Positions 24,156 to 32,922 of a stretch of 64,000 nucleotides of DNA are shown in pieces. The DNA is taken from positions 1 to 64,000 of the forward strand of contig JABLXX010000009.1 in assembly GCA_013177825.1 (NCBI GenBank), read 5' to 3'. Position numbers and translations under genes: made by a program. The DNA is from Syntrophaceae bacterium (GTDB lineage Bacteria > Desulfobacterota > Syntrophia > Syntrophales > PHBD01). Each line of letters opens with the position of its first letter. Position 1 is the first letter of the stretch. Under the pieces are notes generated by a model, which was not told the origin of the DNA, did no database searches, and saw only the letters and a list, made by a program, of their open reading frames with translations.

Positions 24156-25520
24156 TCAGCCCCGGATTCCGTATTTCTTCAGCTTGTAACGGAGCATCCG
24201 CTTGTTCAGCCCGAGGATTTCCGCCGCCTTGAGATGCTGTCCCCCCGACTTTTCCATGGCCTCCAGGATCAGCCGCTTCTCCAGGTCCTCGACGGCGTTC
24301 TTAAGCGGCCCCTCCCCACCTGCGACATCTTCCTCGGCCTCAGGCCAGTCATCGCGGAAGGGAAGGTCTTCCGCAGTGATCACCGGGTTCCGGGCAATGA
24401 CGACGGCCCGCTCCAGGATGTTTTCCAGCTCCCGGACATTCCCCGGGTAGTCGTATTTCATGAGCAGGTCCTGGGCCTCCCGGCTTACTCCCTCGATCTC
24501 CTTTCCGTTCTCGGCGCCGAAACGGGAAGTGAAGTGATTCACGAGGGCGGGGATGTCATCCTTCCTGTCCCGGAGCGGCGGGACCGACATGACGACCACG
24601 TTGAGGCGGTAAAACAGGTCTTCCCGAAATGCACCCTCCCGGACGCGGACTTCCAGGTTCCTGTTGGTGGCGCTGATGATCCGTACGTCCGACCGCAGCG
24701 TCTGGTTTCCTCCGAGGCGCTGAAACTCCCGCTCCTGGAGAAAGCGGAGCAGTTTCACCTGGACCGAGGGCGAGAGCTCCCCCACCTCGTCCAGGAAAAG
24801 GGTTCCCCCGTCGGCCTCTTCGAACCGCCCGATGCGCCGGACGACGGCCCCGGTGAAAGCGCCCCGCTCATGGCCGAAGAGTTCGCTCTCCAGGAGATTT
24901 TCGTGCAGGGCGCCGCAGTTGACGGCGATGAACGGCTTTGTCGACCGCGGACTCAGCTGGTGGACCAGACGGGCCATCAGTTCCTTCCCTGTCCCGCTCT
25001 CTCCCTGGATGAGAACGGTGGCGCGGCTGGCTGCGACCCGCCCGGCCATGTTGATGAGCTCCCCCATAGCCGTGCTCGAGTAGATGATCTGATCCGATGT
25101 AACCCCCTTTTGCTGGAGTACCTGGCGGAGCATCTCGTTTTCCCGGATCAGGATCCTTCTCTCCGCCACCCGGTCCACCAGGAGGAGGAGCTCGTCGAAC
25201 TCGATGGGCTTGGTGATGTAGTCGAGGGCGCCGGCCTTCATGGCATCAACCGCCGTCTCGATGGTTCCGAAGGCCGTAACGATGACGACGTCGATCTCGG
25301 GATTGATCCGCTTGACCTCCTTGAGAACCTGCATGCCGTCCATGCCGGGCATCTTGTAGTCCAGAAGGAGCAGGTCGAAATGACGGTTCTTCACCTGGGA
25401 GAGGGCTGCTTCGCCGTTTTCCGCCTCGGCTACACTGTATCCCTCCCGGTCCAGAAAATCACGGAGCATCTGCCGCTGCGACTGGCCGTCTTCGACAATC
25501 AGGATATTGAGGTTCTTCAT
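24156..25520 (-). CDS. Sigma-54-dependent response regulator (NtrC family)
   Basis: The 454-aa protein has a receiver domain (residues 3-120, phospho-acceptor Asp54 in LLLLDYKMPGMDG), an AAA+ sigma-54 activation domain with Walker A GESGTGKE (about 167-174), the sigma-54 contact loop GAFTGA, and Walker B GGTLFLDEVGEL, and a Fis-type DNA-binding end (LKAAEILGLNKRMLRYKLKK). ATG 25520 starts the receiver strand directly. It is downstream of the histidine kinase with a 126-bp repeat element between them, and upstream of cutA. Confidence 0.93.
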   Translation of the reverse strand: MKNLNILIVEDGQSQRQMLRDFLDREGYSVAEAENGEAALSQVKNRHFDLLLLDYKMPGMDGMQVLKEVKRINPEIDVVIVTAFGTIETAVDAMKAGALDYITKPIEFDELLLLVDRVAERRILIRENEMLRQVLQQKGVTSDQIIYSSTAMGELINMAGRVAASRATVLIQGESGTGKELMARLVHQLSPRSTKPFIAVNCGALHENLLESELFGHERGAFTGAVVRRIGRFEEADGGTLFLDEVGELSPSVQVKLLRFLQEREFQRLGGNQTLRSDVRIISATNRNLEVRVREGAFREDLFYRLNVVVMSVPPLRDRKDDIPALVNHFTSRFGAENGKEIEGVSREAQDLLMKYDYPGNVRELENILERAVVIARNPVITAEDLPFRDDWPEAEEDVAGGEGPLKNAVEDLEKRLILEAMEKSGGQHLKAAEILGLNKRMLRYKLKKYGIRG

Positions 25521-25644
25521 TCCCGTCCCTCTAGGTCGTGATATAGAGTATAGGTTGGCAGATCGGGGAAGATTCAATCTGTCCCCAACCCGAAACATTA
25601 AAGGCAGCTGCTTTTCAACAACTCTGTCAACTTAAAACCCTTCA

Positions 25645-25770
25645 CAGGGCTGCTCAAAAATGCCCGGATGCAAGGCTCCCGATGGCTTGAGCCGCGAGTT
25701 GTACTTTTTCGTACGTCGAGCGGCGAAGGACGAGGGGAGCGAAGCAGGCGGGCGTTTTTGAGCAGCCCTG
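25645..25770. repeat. 126-bp element with 22-bp terminal inverted repeats
   Basis: CAGGGCTGCTCAAAAATGCC (start at 25645) and the reverse complement of the segment 25749-25770 match at 21 of 22 positions. Between them is a short region containing TTGTACTTTTTCGTAC and the segment GTCGAGCGGCGAAGGACGAG. There is no open frame. Size and structure fit a non-autonomous MITE-like or palindromic intergenic element; similar elements are common between genes in this group as I recall. It ends exactly next to the kinase stop codon at 25771. Confidence 0.75.
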
Positions 25771-27594
25771 TCACACTTTGGAGCCGGCCCTCTCGGCCGG
25801 CAGATAAATCTCGAATGAGGTCCCTTCCCCTTGGCGACTGGTGACGCGAATCTCCCCGCCGTGTCCGCGGATGATCTCATGAGCCAGGGGAAGCCCCAAT
25901 CCCAGCCCCTTTTCCTTGGTCGTGTATTCGGGATTGAAAATCTGTTCGATCTCCTCCGCCGTCATCCCGCATCCCGTATCAGCCACCCGGATGTTCACCC
26001 GGCCACGGGAAGATCTGCCCACCGCAAGAGTCAGCGTACCGGAAGTCTCCATGGACTCCATGGCATTCTTGACGAAGTTGAGGAGCGCCTGCTGGAGCTT
26101 GTCCACGTCCATGGGAACGACGACCGGCGGATCTGCCCAGCGGGTCTCGATAGCGATTCCTTTCTCATCGGCCTCCAGCCGGATCAGGTTAACAATCTTC
26201 TGGAGAACCTCCGATATCGGATAATCGTGCAGCTCCAGCCGGCGGCTCCTGGAAAAGGTGAGGAACTCCTCTATGATCCCGTTGAGACGTCGGATTTCAT
26301 CCCGGATCACTCCGGTCAGGACCTGAAATTCATCCTGCTTTGCCTCCTCCGCGGGCACATACTCCCGCTTCAGGCGCTGGCTGGCCATGCTGATGGCATT
26401 CAGCGGATTACGGATTTCGTGAGCCACACCAGCCGCCAGTTTCCCCAGGGCCGAGAGCCGCTCTGCCTTCTCCAGTCTCCGCTCCATCTCGACAATCCGG
26501 GTGATGTGCCGGTTCTGGCTCTGATAAAGGAACCACATCGACAGAAGCATGATGACCATCACCAGGGCTGCAAAGATAAAAATCTGGCGCTCGTTCTCCG
26601 ACAGGATCTGGTCAACGGCGTCCCGTTCCAGGCCCACCCGGACATATCCCGCCACCTGGCCGTTCAGTTTCAGGGGCGTGACAAAGTCGAAGAGCCGCTT
26701 CCCCTCGAAGGCGACCTTGCGGCTGTAAATCGCCTGGGCCCCCGACAGGATCTGCGCAAGTGGAATCTCTCCCTCGGCCCAGGCCTCGGGCTGCTTGCCC
26801 AGGCTTCCAAGGAGACGTCCCTTCGGCTCCTTTGCCACGAGATAAACGAGCCCCTGGCCTTTCCCCAGTTCCCGGAGAGCCCGCTCCACGGATATCTTCG
26901 CACCGAAGGAACGGTTTGTGCTGGCGTCCAAGGCAATGATGGTCGTCCCGCTCCCGTCGGGTCTCCGCAGGGCGATAAAGGAGATCCGTTTTTTTTCCGA
27001 CAGGCGGTTGAGGGCTCCCAGCGTGACCGGCCGGGATTCCGCGGCATCGTTGTTCGGTTCCGTATCACCGGGCAGGAGCCGGCTCGAGTGGACGGACACG
27101 CCCTCCCGATTCAGGGCGGCGATGAGCCAGACCCCCCGCTCCCCTGCAAGTTTCTCTAGGGATGCATTGTTCAGCCGTCCCTCTTTCCATTCCAGATCCA
27201 CTTCCCGGGCGATCTCGACAAGGGAAGCCATGAAGGAGCGCTGGGTGGCCAGCATCGATTCCGAAAGCGGGGTAAACCGTCCTCCCTGATGGCGCTGTTC
27301 TTGCACCAGCCGGTTGAGGTTGTCCATGTTCTCCTGGGCAAGCCGCTCCACGACGCCGACAAATCCCTGAGCGCGTTCCTCCATGAAGCGCGTCAAGGTT
27401 CGATCGATGCTCTGGCGCGTAAACAGGCCCATGATCAGGATCAGACCGATGAAAACGCCACACACGACCAGGACGGCCACGGGAGGCAGGAACGAACGGC
27501 GATCCTGGGCAGCGGTATGTTCCCAAACGATTCTTCGAGGGTCTTTCACGGAGCGGCTTTCCTCCGGCAATATTCTGGAAGTTTTCCGCATCAT
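25771..27594 (-). CDS. Membrane sensor histidine kinase
   Basis: The 607-aa kinase has one N-terminal transmembrane helix (FLPPVAVLVVCGVFIGLILI), a large extracytoplasmic sensor region of about 250 aa, a second helix (IFIFAALVMVIMLLSMWFLY), then HisKA (AAGVAHEIRNPLNAIS) and HATPase domains with N (VKNAMESM), G1 (DTGCGM) and G2 (GLGLGLPLAHEI) boxes. Start 27594 is chosen because it precedes the membrane helix by a normal basic segment; the open frame continues to 27723. It pairs with the NtrC-type regulator downstream. The signal is unknown. Confidence 0.9.
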   Translation of the reverse strand: MMRKTSRILPEESRSVKDPRRIVWEHTAAQDRRSFLPPVAVLVVCGVFIGLILIMGLFTRQSIDRTLTRFMEERAQGFVGVVERLAQENMDNLNRLVQEQRHQGGRFTPLSESMLATQRSFMASLVEIAREVDLEWKEGRLNNASLEKLAGERGVWLIAALNREGVSVHSSRLLPGDTEPNNDAAESRPVTLGALNRLSEKKRISFIALRRPDGSGTTIIALDASTNRSFGAKISVERALRELGKGQGLVYLVAKEPKGRLLGSLGKQPEAWAEGEIPLAQILSGAQAIYSRKVAFEGKRLFDFVTPLKLNGQVAGYVRVGLERDAVDQILSENERQIFIFAALVMVIMLLSMWFLYQSQNRHITRIVEMERRLEKAERLSALGKLAAGVAHEIRNPLNAISMASQRLKREYVPAEEAKQDEFQVLTGVIRDEIRRLNGIIEEFLTFSRSRRLELHDYPISEVLQKIVNLIRLEADEKGIAIETRWADPPVVVPMDVDKLQQALLNFVKNAMESMETSGTLTLAVGRSSRGRVNIRVADTGCGMTAEEIEQIFNPEYTTKEKGLGLGLPLAHEIIRGHGGEIRVTSRQGEGTSFEIYLPAERAGSKV

Positions 27595-27716
27595 AGGAGT
27601 TTCCAGGGAAAAGTCAACCGTGACGACGCGACAGGGAAGCAAAGGACTTCCAATTCCGGAGGAAGACCTTCCGATCAGCCGGGAAAGGACAGCAAGCGGA
27701 CATTTTTTGTCGCGGC

Positions 27717-27733
27717 GTGACAATTTTTGTCAC
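27717..27733. promoter_or_regulatory. Palindromic enhancer-like site
   Basis: GTGACAA-TTT-TTGTCAC is a perfect 7-bp inverted repeat with a 3-bp spacer. A related half-site (TTTTTTGTCGC) lies directly before it. It is about 170 bp upstream of a sigma-54-like promoter and 120 bp from the kinase start, a position expected for binding of the neighbouring NtrC-type regulator. Confidence 0.45.
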
Positions 27734-27887
27734 GATTCGCTAGCGTTTGATTTCTATATGTTTTTTTAAAAGGCGGCGGCATGGCAAGCAGAGGGCCGGA
27801 CAGCGATTGTTCTTCATGGATGTTTTTTCAAACCGGTCGATTCGTACAAAACGAAACGAATTCAATCTCATACGACCATCTTATGAT

Positions 27888-28037
27888 TTGGCACGATTCC
27901 TGAATAAAGAAAAGCAACAAACAAAACGTTACGGCTGATCAACCGGGCAGGGTCGGCCGATGGCAAAGCAAGCGTTTCAAAAAGCAATCCAACAAGAGAA
28001 CCGGAAGAGGAGGCCATCAGGCCTCCTCTTCCTTTTT
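27888..28037 (+). ncRNA. Candidate sigma-54-type promoter and small RNA ending in a strong terminator
   Basis: TTGGCACGATTCCTGAAT at 27888-27905 resembles a sigma-54 -24/-12 promoter (GG at 27890-27891; the -12 GC is GA here). About 110 nt further is a perfect 13-bp hairpin GGAAGAGGAGGCC-ATCA-GGCCTCCTCTTCC (28003-28032) with TTTTT on the + strand. There is no + strand gene between them, so the terminator implies a short + strand transcript of about 115-125 nt. The hairpin overlaps the end of rarA on the other strand. The transcript itself is inferred. Confidence 0.4.
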
Positions 28038-29369
28038 GTGCACACCTTTCCCTTCCTGCAGCCGTTTCCGCCACCAGGCCAGCCTTTCCCCGATCATTTT
28101 CTCGTATCCCCGGTCCGTCGGGTGATAGAAGTGTTTCCCCTGAAGCTCTTCCGGCAGATGCTCCTGGAATACCATGGCGTCCTCGTAATCGTGGGCATAC
28201 TGGTATCCGCCTCCGTACCCAAGATCCTTCATGAGCCGGGTGGGGGCATTTCGAATGTGCAGGGGAACAGGAAGGCTTCCCGTTCTTCTGATTTCCGCCT
28301 GAATTTTTCCGAAGGCAATGTAAGCGGCGTTGCTCTTGGGCGCCGTGGCCAGGTAGAGGGCCGCCTGTGCCAGGGCCAGCTCCCCCTCCGGGGAACCCAG
28401 GAAGTGATACGCCTGCAGAGCATCAACTGCCAGGGATAAAGCCCGGGGATCGGCGTTGCCGACGTCTTCCGAGGCGAAGCGGATCATTCGCCGGGCCACG
28501 TAAAGAGGATCCTCCCCCGCCGCCAGCATCCGGGCCATCCAATAGAGAGAGGCGTCGGGATCGCTGTCCCGAAGGCTCTTGTGCAGCGCCGAGATGAGAT
28601 TGTAGTGTTCCTCTCCTTCCTTGTCGTACAGGAGCGACTTCCGCTCAAGGATCTGTCCGATCCGCTCGGGCGTAACGACAGTATTGCCTCCCTCCTCGGA
28701 GGAAAGAAACGCCGCCACCGCCTCCAGACCGTTCAGGGCCGCCCGGGCATCTCCATCGGCGAAGCGGGCGAGGATCTCGAGGGCGCTGTCTTCGATCGTC
28801 AGGTTTATCTTCCCGAGCCCCTCTTCCGGATCCTCGACGGCCCGCCGGAGCAGGCGGACCAGGTTTTCTTCCAGGAGGGGCTTTAGAACCAGGACCCGGC
28901 AGCGGGAAAGCAGGGGGGCAATAACCTCGAAAGACGGGTTTTCCGTTGTCGCTCCGATCAGGGTGATCAGACCGCTTTCCACATGGGGAAGAAACGCGTC
29001 CTGCTGGGCCTTGTTGAAGCGGTGGATCTCGTCCACGAAAAGAATGGTCTGCCGGCCGAGCTGCCTCACACGGCGGGCTTCCTCGATCACGGCCCGGATC
29101 TCTTTTACACCCGAAAGGACGGCGGAAAAGCTGATGAAATGGGATTTTGTCTCCCCGGCAAGGATCCGGGCAAGGGTGGTCTTCCCGGAGCCCGGCGGGC
29201 CCCAAAGGATCATGGAAAACAGTCGATCCTGGCCGATGGCACGCCTGAGAAGGGTATCCGGCCCGATCACATGCTCCTGGCCAGCGTATTCCTCCAGGGT
29301 GCGGGGTCTCATCCGCTCAGCCAAGGGGCGGGCGGATGTTCCCGGTTCTTCTCGATCAAACAGTTCCAT
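28017..29369 (-). CDS. rarA: Replication-associated recombination ATPase RarA (MgsA)
   Basis: The 450-aa AAA+ protein has Walker A GPPGSGKTT (about residues 58-66), Walker B FVDEIHRFNKAQQD, sensor 1 GATTENPSF and the C-terminal MgsA-type tetramer domain (DPDASLYWMARMLAAGEDP, then SEDVGNADPRAL). RarA acts at stalled replication forks and gaps. Lengths and motifs are standard. The last five codons form one arm of a terminator that faces the opposite strand. Confidence 0.95.
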   Translation of the reverse strand: MELFDREEPGTSARPLAERMRPRTLEEYAGQEHVIGPDTLLRRAIGQDRLFSMILWGPPGSGKTTLARILAGETKSHFISFSAVLSGVKEIRAVIEEARRVRQLGRQTILFVDEIHRFNKAQQDAFLPHVESGLITLIGATTENPSFEVIAPLLSRCRVLVLKPLLEENLVRLLRRAVEDPEEGLGKINLTIEDSALEILARFADGDARAALNGLEAVAAFLSSEEGGNTVVTPERIGQILERKSLLYDKEGEEHYNLISALHKSLRDSDPDASLYWMARMLAAGEDPLYVARRMIRFASEDVGNADPRALSLAVDALQAYHFLGSPEGELALAQAALYLATAPKSNAAYIAFGKIQAEIRRTGSLPVPLHIRNAPTRLMKDLGYGGGYQYAHDYEDAMVFQEHLPEELQGKHFYHPTDRGYEKMIGERLAWWRKRLQEGKGVHKKEEEA

Positions 29370-29399
29370 AGGCTGTCCTGCCGGTTTGCGGGGCTTTCA

Positions 29400-29651
29400 T
29401 CATCCCTTTCCCCGCTCCGCCGCATCCAGAATGACGGACATCCGGTCCCGCGGCATGGGATCCAGCAGGCGGTTTTTTTCGGCTTCAGGCAGATGCTTCA
29501 TCAGGAACTCAAGGACAGGCGTAATCCCCTGCCAGCACTGCAGGGTCCGGAGGCAGGGACGACCCTCCGATTCCTTGAGACAGTAGGTCAGATGAACATC
29601 TCCACCCAGGCGGGGGCAGCGCATGCTGATTTTTCCGGAACTCTCTTCCAT
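29400..29651 (-). CDS. Small conserved-looking cysteine protein
   Basis: The 83-aa protein contains four cysteines in RCPRLGG, TYCLKES, PCLRTL and QCWQG, a spacing that could bind zinc or an iron-sulfur cluster. The rest is helical. It lies 30 bp downstream of nothing else but directly before rarA in the same direction, so it is probably co-transcribed with it. No family is recognised with certainty. Confidence 0.6.
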   Translation of the reverse strand: MEESSGKISMRCPRLGGDVHLTYCLKESEGRPCLRTLQCWQGITPVLEFLMKHLPEAEKNRLLDPMPRDRMSVILDAAERGKG

Positions 29652-30005
29652 GCTTCTCGCCTCTTTCCTGCGTCATCCGCCGCAGCAATACCTCCGGTTT
29701 CTTTCATCATGCCGCATGTCCCGCAGATTGGCAACGGAATAAACGGCACACCCGGTCCGTCCTCTCTGCCTTCACTCCGGCATCGACAAAAGGGGGCCGT
29801 TCGCGTGCGGTAAACCGGACAAATTGCGAGTTGCTGACAAGGAACAAACGGGCCAAACAGGGTCCGGCGGGGGATCAGGTGAATGATCCGCGAAGATGAA
29901 TACCGTTCATCGTGACCGGGCATCGGTCAGGAAGAATCCGACCGGCGGCGGGCGAACCGCCGCCGGTTTTCAATCCTTCCTGCAAACGGCGAAAATCGGA
30001 ACGCC
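29652..30005. other. Intergenic region downstream of trpB2
   Basis: About 350 bp. A perfect 11-bp hairpin (ACCGGCGGCGG 29941-29951, loop GCGAA, CCGCCGCCGGT) lies 40 bp beyond the trpB2 stop and may end its transcript, although the T-run is on the + strand side. No gene was found. Confidence 0.4.
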
Positions 30006-31367
30006 TCAGGGCTTCGGGAACCCCTCAATCGCCTTCAACGCTCTCTCGATCTCCTCTTCGGGCAATTCATAGGGAAGCAGGTTTCCGTCGAAATATGCAT
30101 CGTAAGAGGCGAGATCCACCATTCCATGGCCGCTCAGGTTAAAGAGGATCACCTTTTCTTTCCCCTCGGCCTTGGCCCGGCGAGCCTCGTCCACCACTGT
30201 GGCGATCGCATGGTTGGACTCGGGTGCCGGGATGATACCCTCCGTTCGGGCAAACTGAACACCCGCCTCAAATGTCTCTAGCTGGTGATAACCTCGGGGC
30301 TCGACCAGGCCGAGCCGGACCAGGTGGCTGACAACCGGGGCCATGCCGTGATAGCGGAGGCCCCCGGCATGGATCGGCGCCGGCACAAAGTCATGACCCA
30401 GCGTATACATGGGAAGAAGTGGCGTCATCTTCGCCAGATCTCCGAAATCATAAGCAAATGGCCCCCTTGTGAGAGTCGGGCAGGAAGTGGGTTCGGACGC
30501 AATGACATGCACCTGTTTGCCATGGATCTTGTCCCGCAGAAACGGTGTGGCGATTCCGGCAAAGTTGCTTCCGCCGCCGGCGCACCCAATGACCACGTCG
30601 GGATACGCACCGGCCTTTTCCATCTGTTTCTGAGCCTCCAGCCCGATGATCGACTGGTGAAGAAGGACATGGTTCAGCACGCTCCCCAGGGAGTAGCGGG
30701 AATCGGGTTTCGTGACGGCGTCCTCGATGGCTTCGCTGATGGCGATGCCCAGGCTGCCGGGGGAATCGGGATGCTCCGCCAGGACGTTCCGGCCCGCCTG
30801 GGTAAGGGTGCTGGGGCTGGGGAAACAGTCGGCACCCCAGGTCCGCATCATCATTCTCCGGTAGGGCTTCTGTTCGTAACTGACCCGGACCATGAAGACC
30901 CGGCATTCCAGGCCGAACATCGCACAGGCCATGCTGAGCGCGCTTCCCCACTGGCCTGCTCCCGTTTCCGTGGACAGCCGTTTGATCCCGAAGACCTTGT
31001 TGTAATACGCCTGCGGTATGGCCGTGTTGGGCTTGTGGGATCCCGCAGGACTCACACCCTCGTATTTGTAATAGATCTTTACCGGCGCATCGAGAAGCTT
31101 CTCGAAGTTTCTGGCCCGGCACAGGGGACTTGGGCGATAAAGAACATACTTCTCCAGAACCGGCTCTGGGATGTCGATCCACCGTTCGGTGCTCACTTCC
31201 TGCTCGATGAGGTTCATCGGAAAGATGGGGGCCAGGTCCTCGGCCTTGACGGGCTCCCCCGTGGCGGGATGGAGGGGAGGGCTCATGGGTGTGGGCACGT
31301 CCGCCAGGATGTTGTACCACTGCCTGGGGATCTCCCGGTCTTCAAGAAGGATCTTCGTCTGTTCCAT
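30006..31367 (-). CDS. Tryptophan synthase beta chain, TrpB2 type
   Basis: The 453-aa PLP enzyme has the TrpB2 features: a long N-terminal extension, [12 protein letters not shown], the PLP lysine in GSHKPNTA (about residue 112), [10 protein letters not shown], and the phosphate loop [10 protein letters not shown]. TrpB2 converts indole plus serine to tryptophan without a canonical TrpA partner. AAGGAG precedes the ATG. The gene stands alone, with no trpA or other trp genes nearby, but its leader (31456-31621) is a classical trp attenuator. This supports a genuine role in tryptophan supply, such as indole salvage. Confidence 0.93.
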   Translation of the reverse strand: MEQTKILLEDREIPRQWYNILADVPTPMSPPLHPATGEPVKAEDLAPIFPMNLIEQEVSTERWIDIPEPVLEKYVLYRPSPLCRARNFEKLLDAPVKIYYKYEGVSPAGSHKPNTAIPQAYYNKVFGIKRLSTETGAGQWGSALSMACAMFGLECRVFMVRVSYEQKPYRRMMMRTWGADCFPSPSTLTQAGRNVLAEHPDSPGSLGIAISEAIEDAVTKPDSRYSLGSVLNHVLLHQSIIGLEAQKQMEKAGAYPDVVIGCAGGGSNFAGIATPFLRDKIHGKQVHVIASEPTSCPTLTRGPFAYDFGDLAKMTPLLPMYTLGHDFVPAPIHAGGLRYHGMAPVVSHLVRLGLVEPRGYHQLETFEAGVQFARTEGIIPAPESNHAIATVVDEARRAKAEGKEKVILFNLSGHGMVDLASYDAYFDGNLLPYELPEEEIERALKAIEGFPKP

Positions 31368-31455
31368 GGTTTTCTCCTTTCATTGTCGGATGGTCGGCCC
31401 TGGACTTACCCATCCGGAAAGTCCTCCGGCCCCTTTGGGAAGAACCCGTCACGGC

Positions 31456-31487
31456 AAAAAAAATGCCATGGGGTCTTCCCATGGCAT
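31456..31487 (-). terminator. trp attenuator terminator and competing antiterminator
   Basis: On the - strand, ATGCCATGGG (31487-31478), loop, CCCATGGCAT (31472-31463) is followed by eight U (31463-31456). It lies in the trpB2 leader, about 90 nt before the gene. The 9-nt segment CTTCCCATG (31518-31510) upstream is the exact complement of CATGGGAAG (31483-31475) in the 5' arm, so a 9-bp antiterminator can form instead. A 6-7-bp pairing of CTGCCC (31565-31560) with GGGCAG (31532-31527) could serve as the pause hairpin. Confidence 0.88.
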
Positions 31488-31555
31488 GCTCTTTCAGGTT
31501 CGTCAGAGTCATGGGAAGGGATCCCCCTGCCCACGGCTCTTTTCAGCAAAGAACG

Positions 31556-31621
31556 CTACGGGCAGACGCTTTGCGCCTGCCACCACCACAACCGGGATAT
31601 TGCTGCTTTCAATACGGTCAT
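31556..31621 (-). CDS. trpL: trp leader peptide with three consecutive Trp codons
   Basis: A 21-codon reading frame on the - strand starts ATGACCGTATTGAAAG and contains RLWWWQAQ (Trp12-14), ending at TAG 31558-31556. AAGAGG lies 7 nt before the ATG. The position directly ahead of the terminator/antiterminator and the gene for a tryptophan synthase makes it a regulatory leader: ribosome stalling at the Trp codons when charged tRNA-Trp is scarce should favour the antiterminator. It is too short for usual gene calling. Confidence 0.88.
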   Translation of the reverse strand: MTVLKAAISRLWWWQAQSVCP

Positions 31622-31639
31622 GAGAACGCCTCTTTGCAG

Positions 31640-31679
31640 AAGTTGGTGATGGGTATCATACGGAAAACAGACAAGTCAA
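31640..31679 (-). promoter_or_regulatory. Probable promoter of the trpL-trpB2 unit
   Basis: TTGACT at 31679-31674 on the - strand is a near-consensus -35, followed by the AT-rich GTATGATACCC; the best -10 spacing is 15-17 bp, so the -10 is ambiguous. The position, about 55 bp before the leader peptide ATG and just after the previous gene's stop (31695), is right for the leader transcript. Confidence 0.45.
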
Positions 31680-31694
31680 GCGGATTTTCCCGTT

Positions 31695-32900
31695 TCAGAT
31701 GTCGACGCGGCCCAGGAAACCCTTGTGCCGCCGGTACCAGAGATTTGGAATGAGCCGATAGAGGATCCGGGAGAAGGGGCCGATGTATTCCTTCGTTCGC
31801 TTGTCGAACTGACAGGCCTGAATGACCAGCTCCCGGATGTCGTTCTTGCTCCCCCCCTCATTGAAAATACGGTAAGCACTGGAAAAGAGCGGACTGTACA
31901 TGTTCTTCTTTTCCAGATATTTTTGAACGTTTCGAATGGTGTTGGGCCCCTCCGGCGTACCGTCGATTTTCTCCAGAACCTTCAGATTCGTTTCAATGGG
32001 ATTGCCCGAGTACAACTCGTAAAACAGCTTCCCGTACCGGTAGTTCTTGCTCGCCTCGGAGGAGACGGTGACGTACATGTCGCCGACGCCGGCCTGACTG
32101 AAAAAGGCCTGGAAGCTTCCGCCCAGGAGTTTCGAAATGGATCGTATCTCAACTCCGGACCGGGCAAAGAGAGTCCCTGGAATGGAGTCCCCCAGCTTCA
32201 GGCAGTCCGTGACCCCTTTGATGTTGGCCACGATATTCTTGAGGGAACCGCAGGCCTCGACGCCTACAATGTCGAAATTATAGTAGGAAGACAGCTCCCG
32301 TCGGTTGAACTTGATGATCCGCTCCTTGATGAGCGTGGCGACCCGCTTCTTGCCCGCCACTGTCACGCACACCGGATTCCCCAGTGCGATGTCCGTATCG
32401 AAAAAAGGACCGCCGATGCAGACGATGTCATATTTATATTTCAACTTGTAGAGGCTGTTGTGGATCATCTGGGACGGCGTGAGGAGTTCCTTGGTGATCG
32501 GATCAGCCGCCAGGCCTTTGATTGGAGAGATGAGGCAGGTATCCCCGCCTTTCTTCTCCATGATGGGCTTCAGATAATCGAGAAGCTCCGGAAGGCGGTT
32601 CATCGTCAGGGCCAGAACGATGAAGTCGTTGTCTTCCACGACCCGCTCCAGGTCGTTGGTGGCAAAAACCTTGGGGCCCAACCGGGGTACTTCATCCATG
32701 CTCCCCAGACGCCGGGCCAGATCTTCCGTAAGATGGATGGGATTTAGATGATCCCGGTTGATGGCCTTGCAGACGGAAGCATCGTGATAATAGATTGTTA
32801 CCCGCTTGTTATCCCGGCCGAACTTGTAGGCAAAGGACGTTCCCAGGCGGCCGGGTCCGATGATGGCAATGCGGGTTGTGTCGAGATCGGTCAGGAGCAT
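31695..32900 (-). CDS. NAD(P)-dependent glycerol-3-phosphate dehydrogenase homologue, divergent
   Basis: The 401-aa protein starts a Rossmann fold at RIAIIGPGRLGTSFAYKF and carries the GpsA-like segments FIVLALTMNRLPELL, ISPIKGLA, CIGGPFFDTDIALG, the central GVEACGSLKNIVANIKGV with the catalytic Lys region, and GVGDMYVTVSSEASKNYRYG. GpsA enzymes make sn-glycerol-3-phosphate for lipid synthesis. It is about 70 aa longer than standard GpsA and diverges in several loops, so it may act on another substrate. It lies 22 bp downstream of the lipoprotein gene. Confidence 0.75.
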   Translation of the reverse strand: MLLTDLDTTRIAIIGPGRLGTSFAYKFGRDNKRVTIYYHDASVCKAINRDHLNPIHLTEDLARRLGSMDEVPRLGPKVFATNDLERVVEDNDFIVLALTMNRLPELLDYLKPIMEKKGGDTCLISPIKGLAADPITKELLTPSQMIHNSLYKLKYKYDIVCIGGPFFDTDIALGNPVCVTVAGKKRVATLIKERIIKFNRRELSSYYNFDIVGVEACGSLKNIVANIKGVTDCLKLGDSIPGTLFARSGVEIRSISKLLGGSFQAFFSQAGVGDMYVTVSSEASKNYRYGKLFYELYSGNPIETNLKVLEKIDGTPEGPNTIRNVQKYLEKKNMYSPLFSSAYRIFNEGGSKNDIRELVIQACQFDKRTKEYIGPFSRILYRLIPNLWYRRHKGFLGRVDI

Positions 32901-32922
32901 TCGCGCCCGGTTTCCTGGTCTG

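Noticed and set aside
25645-25770. Considered as a Rho-independent terminator for the kinase gene
   Set aside because: The inverted arms are about 80 bp apart and no U-run follows; it fits a repeat element better.
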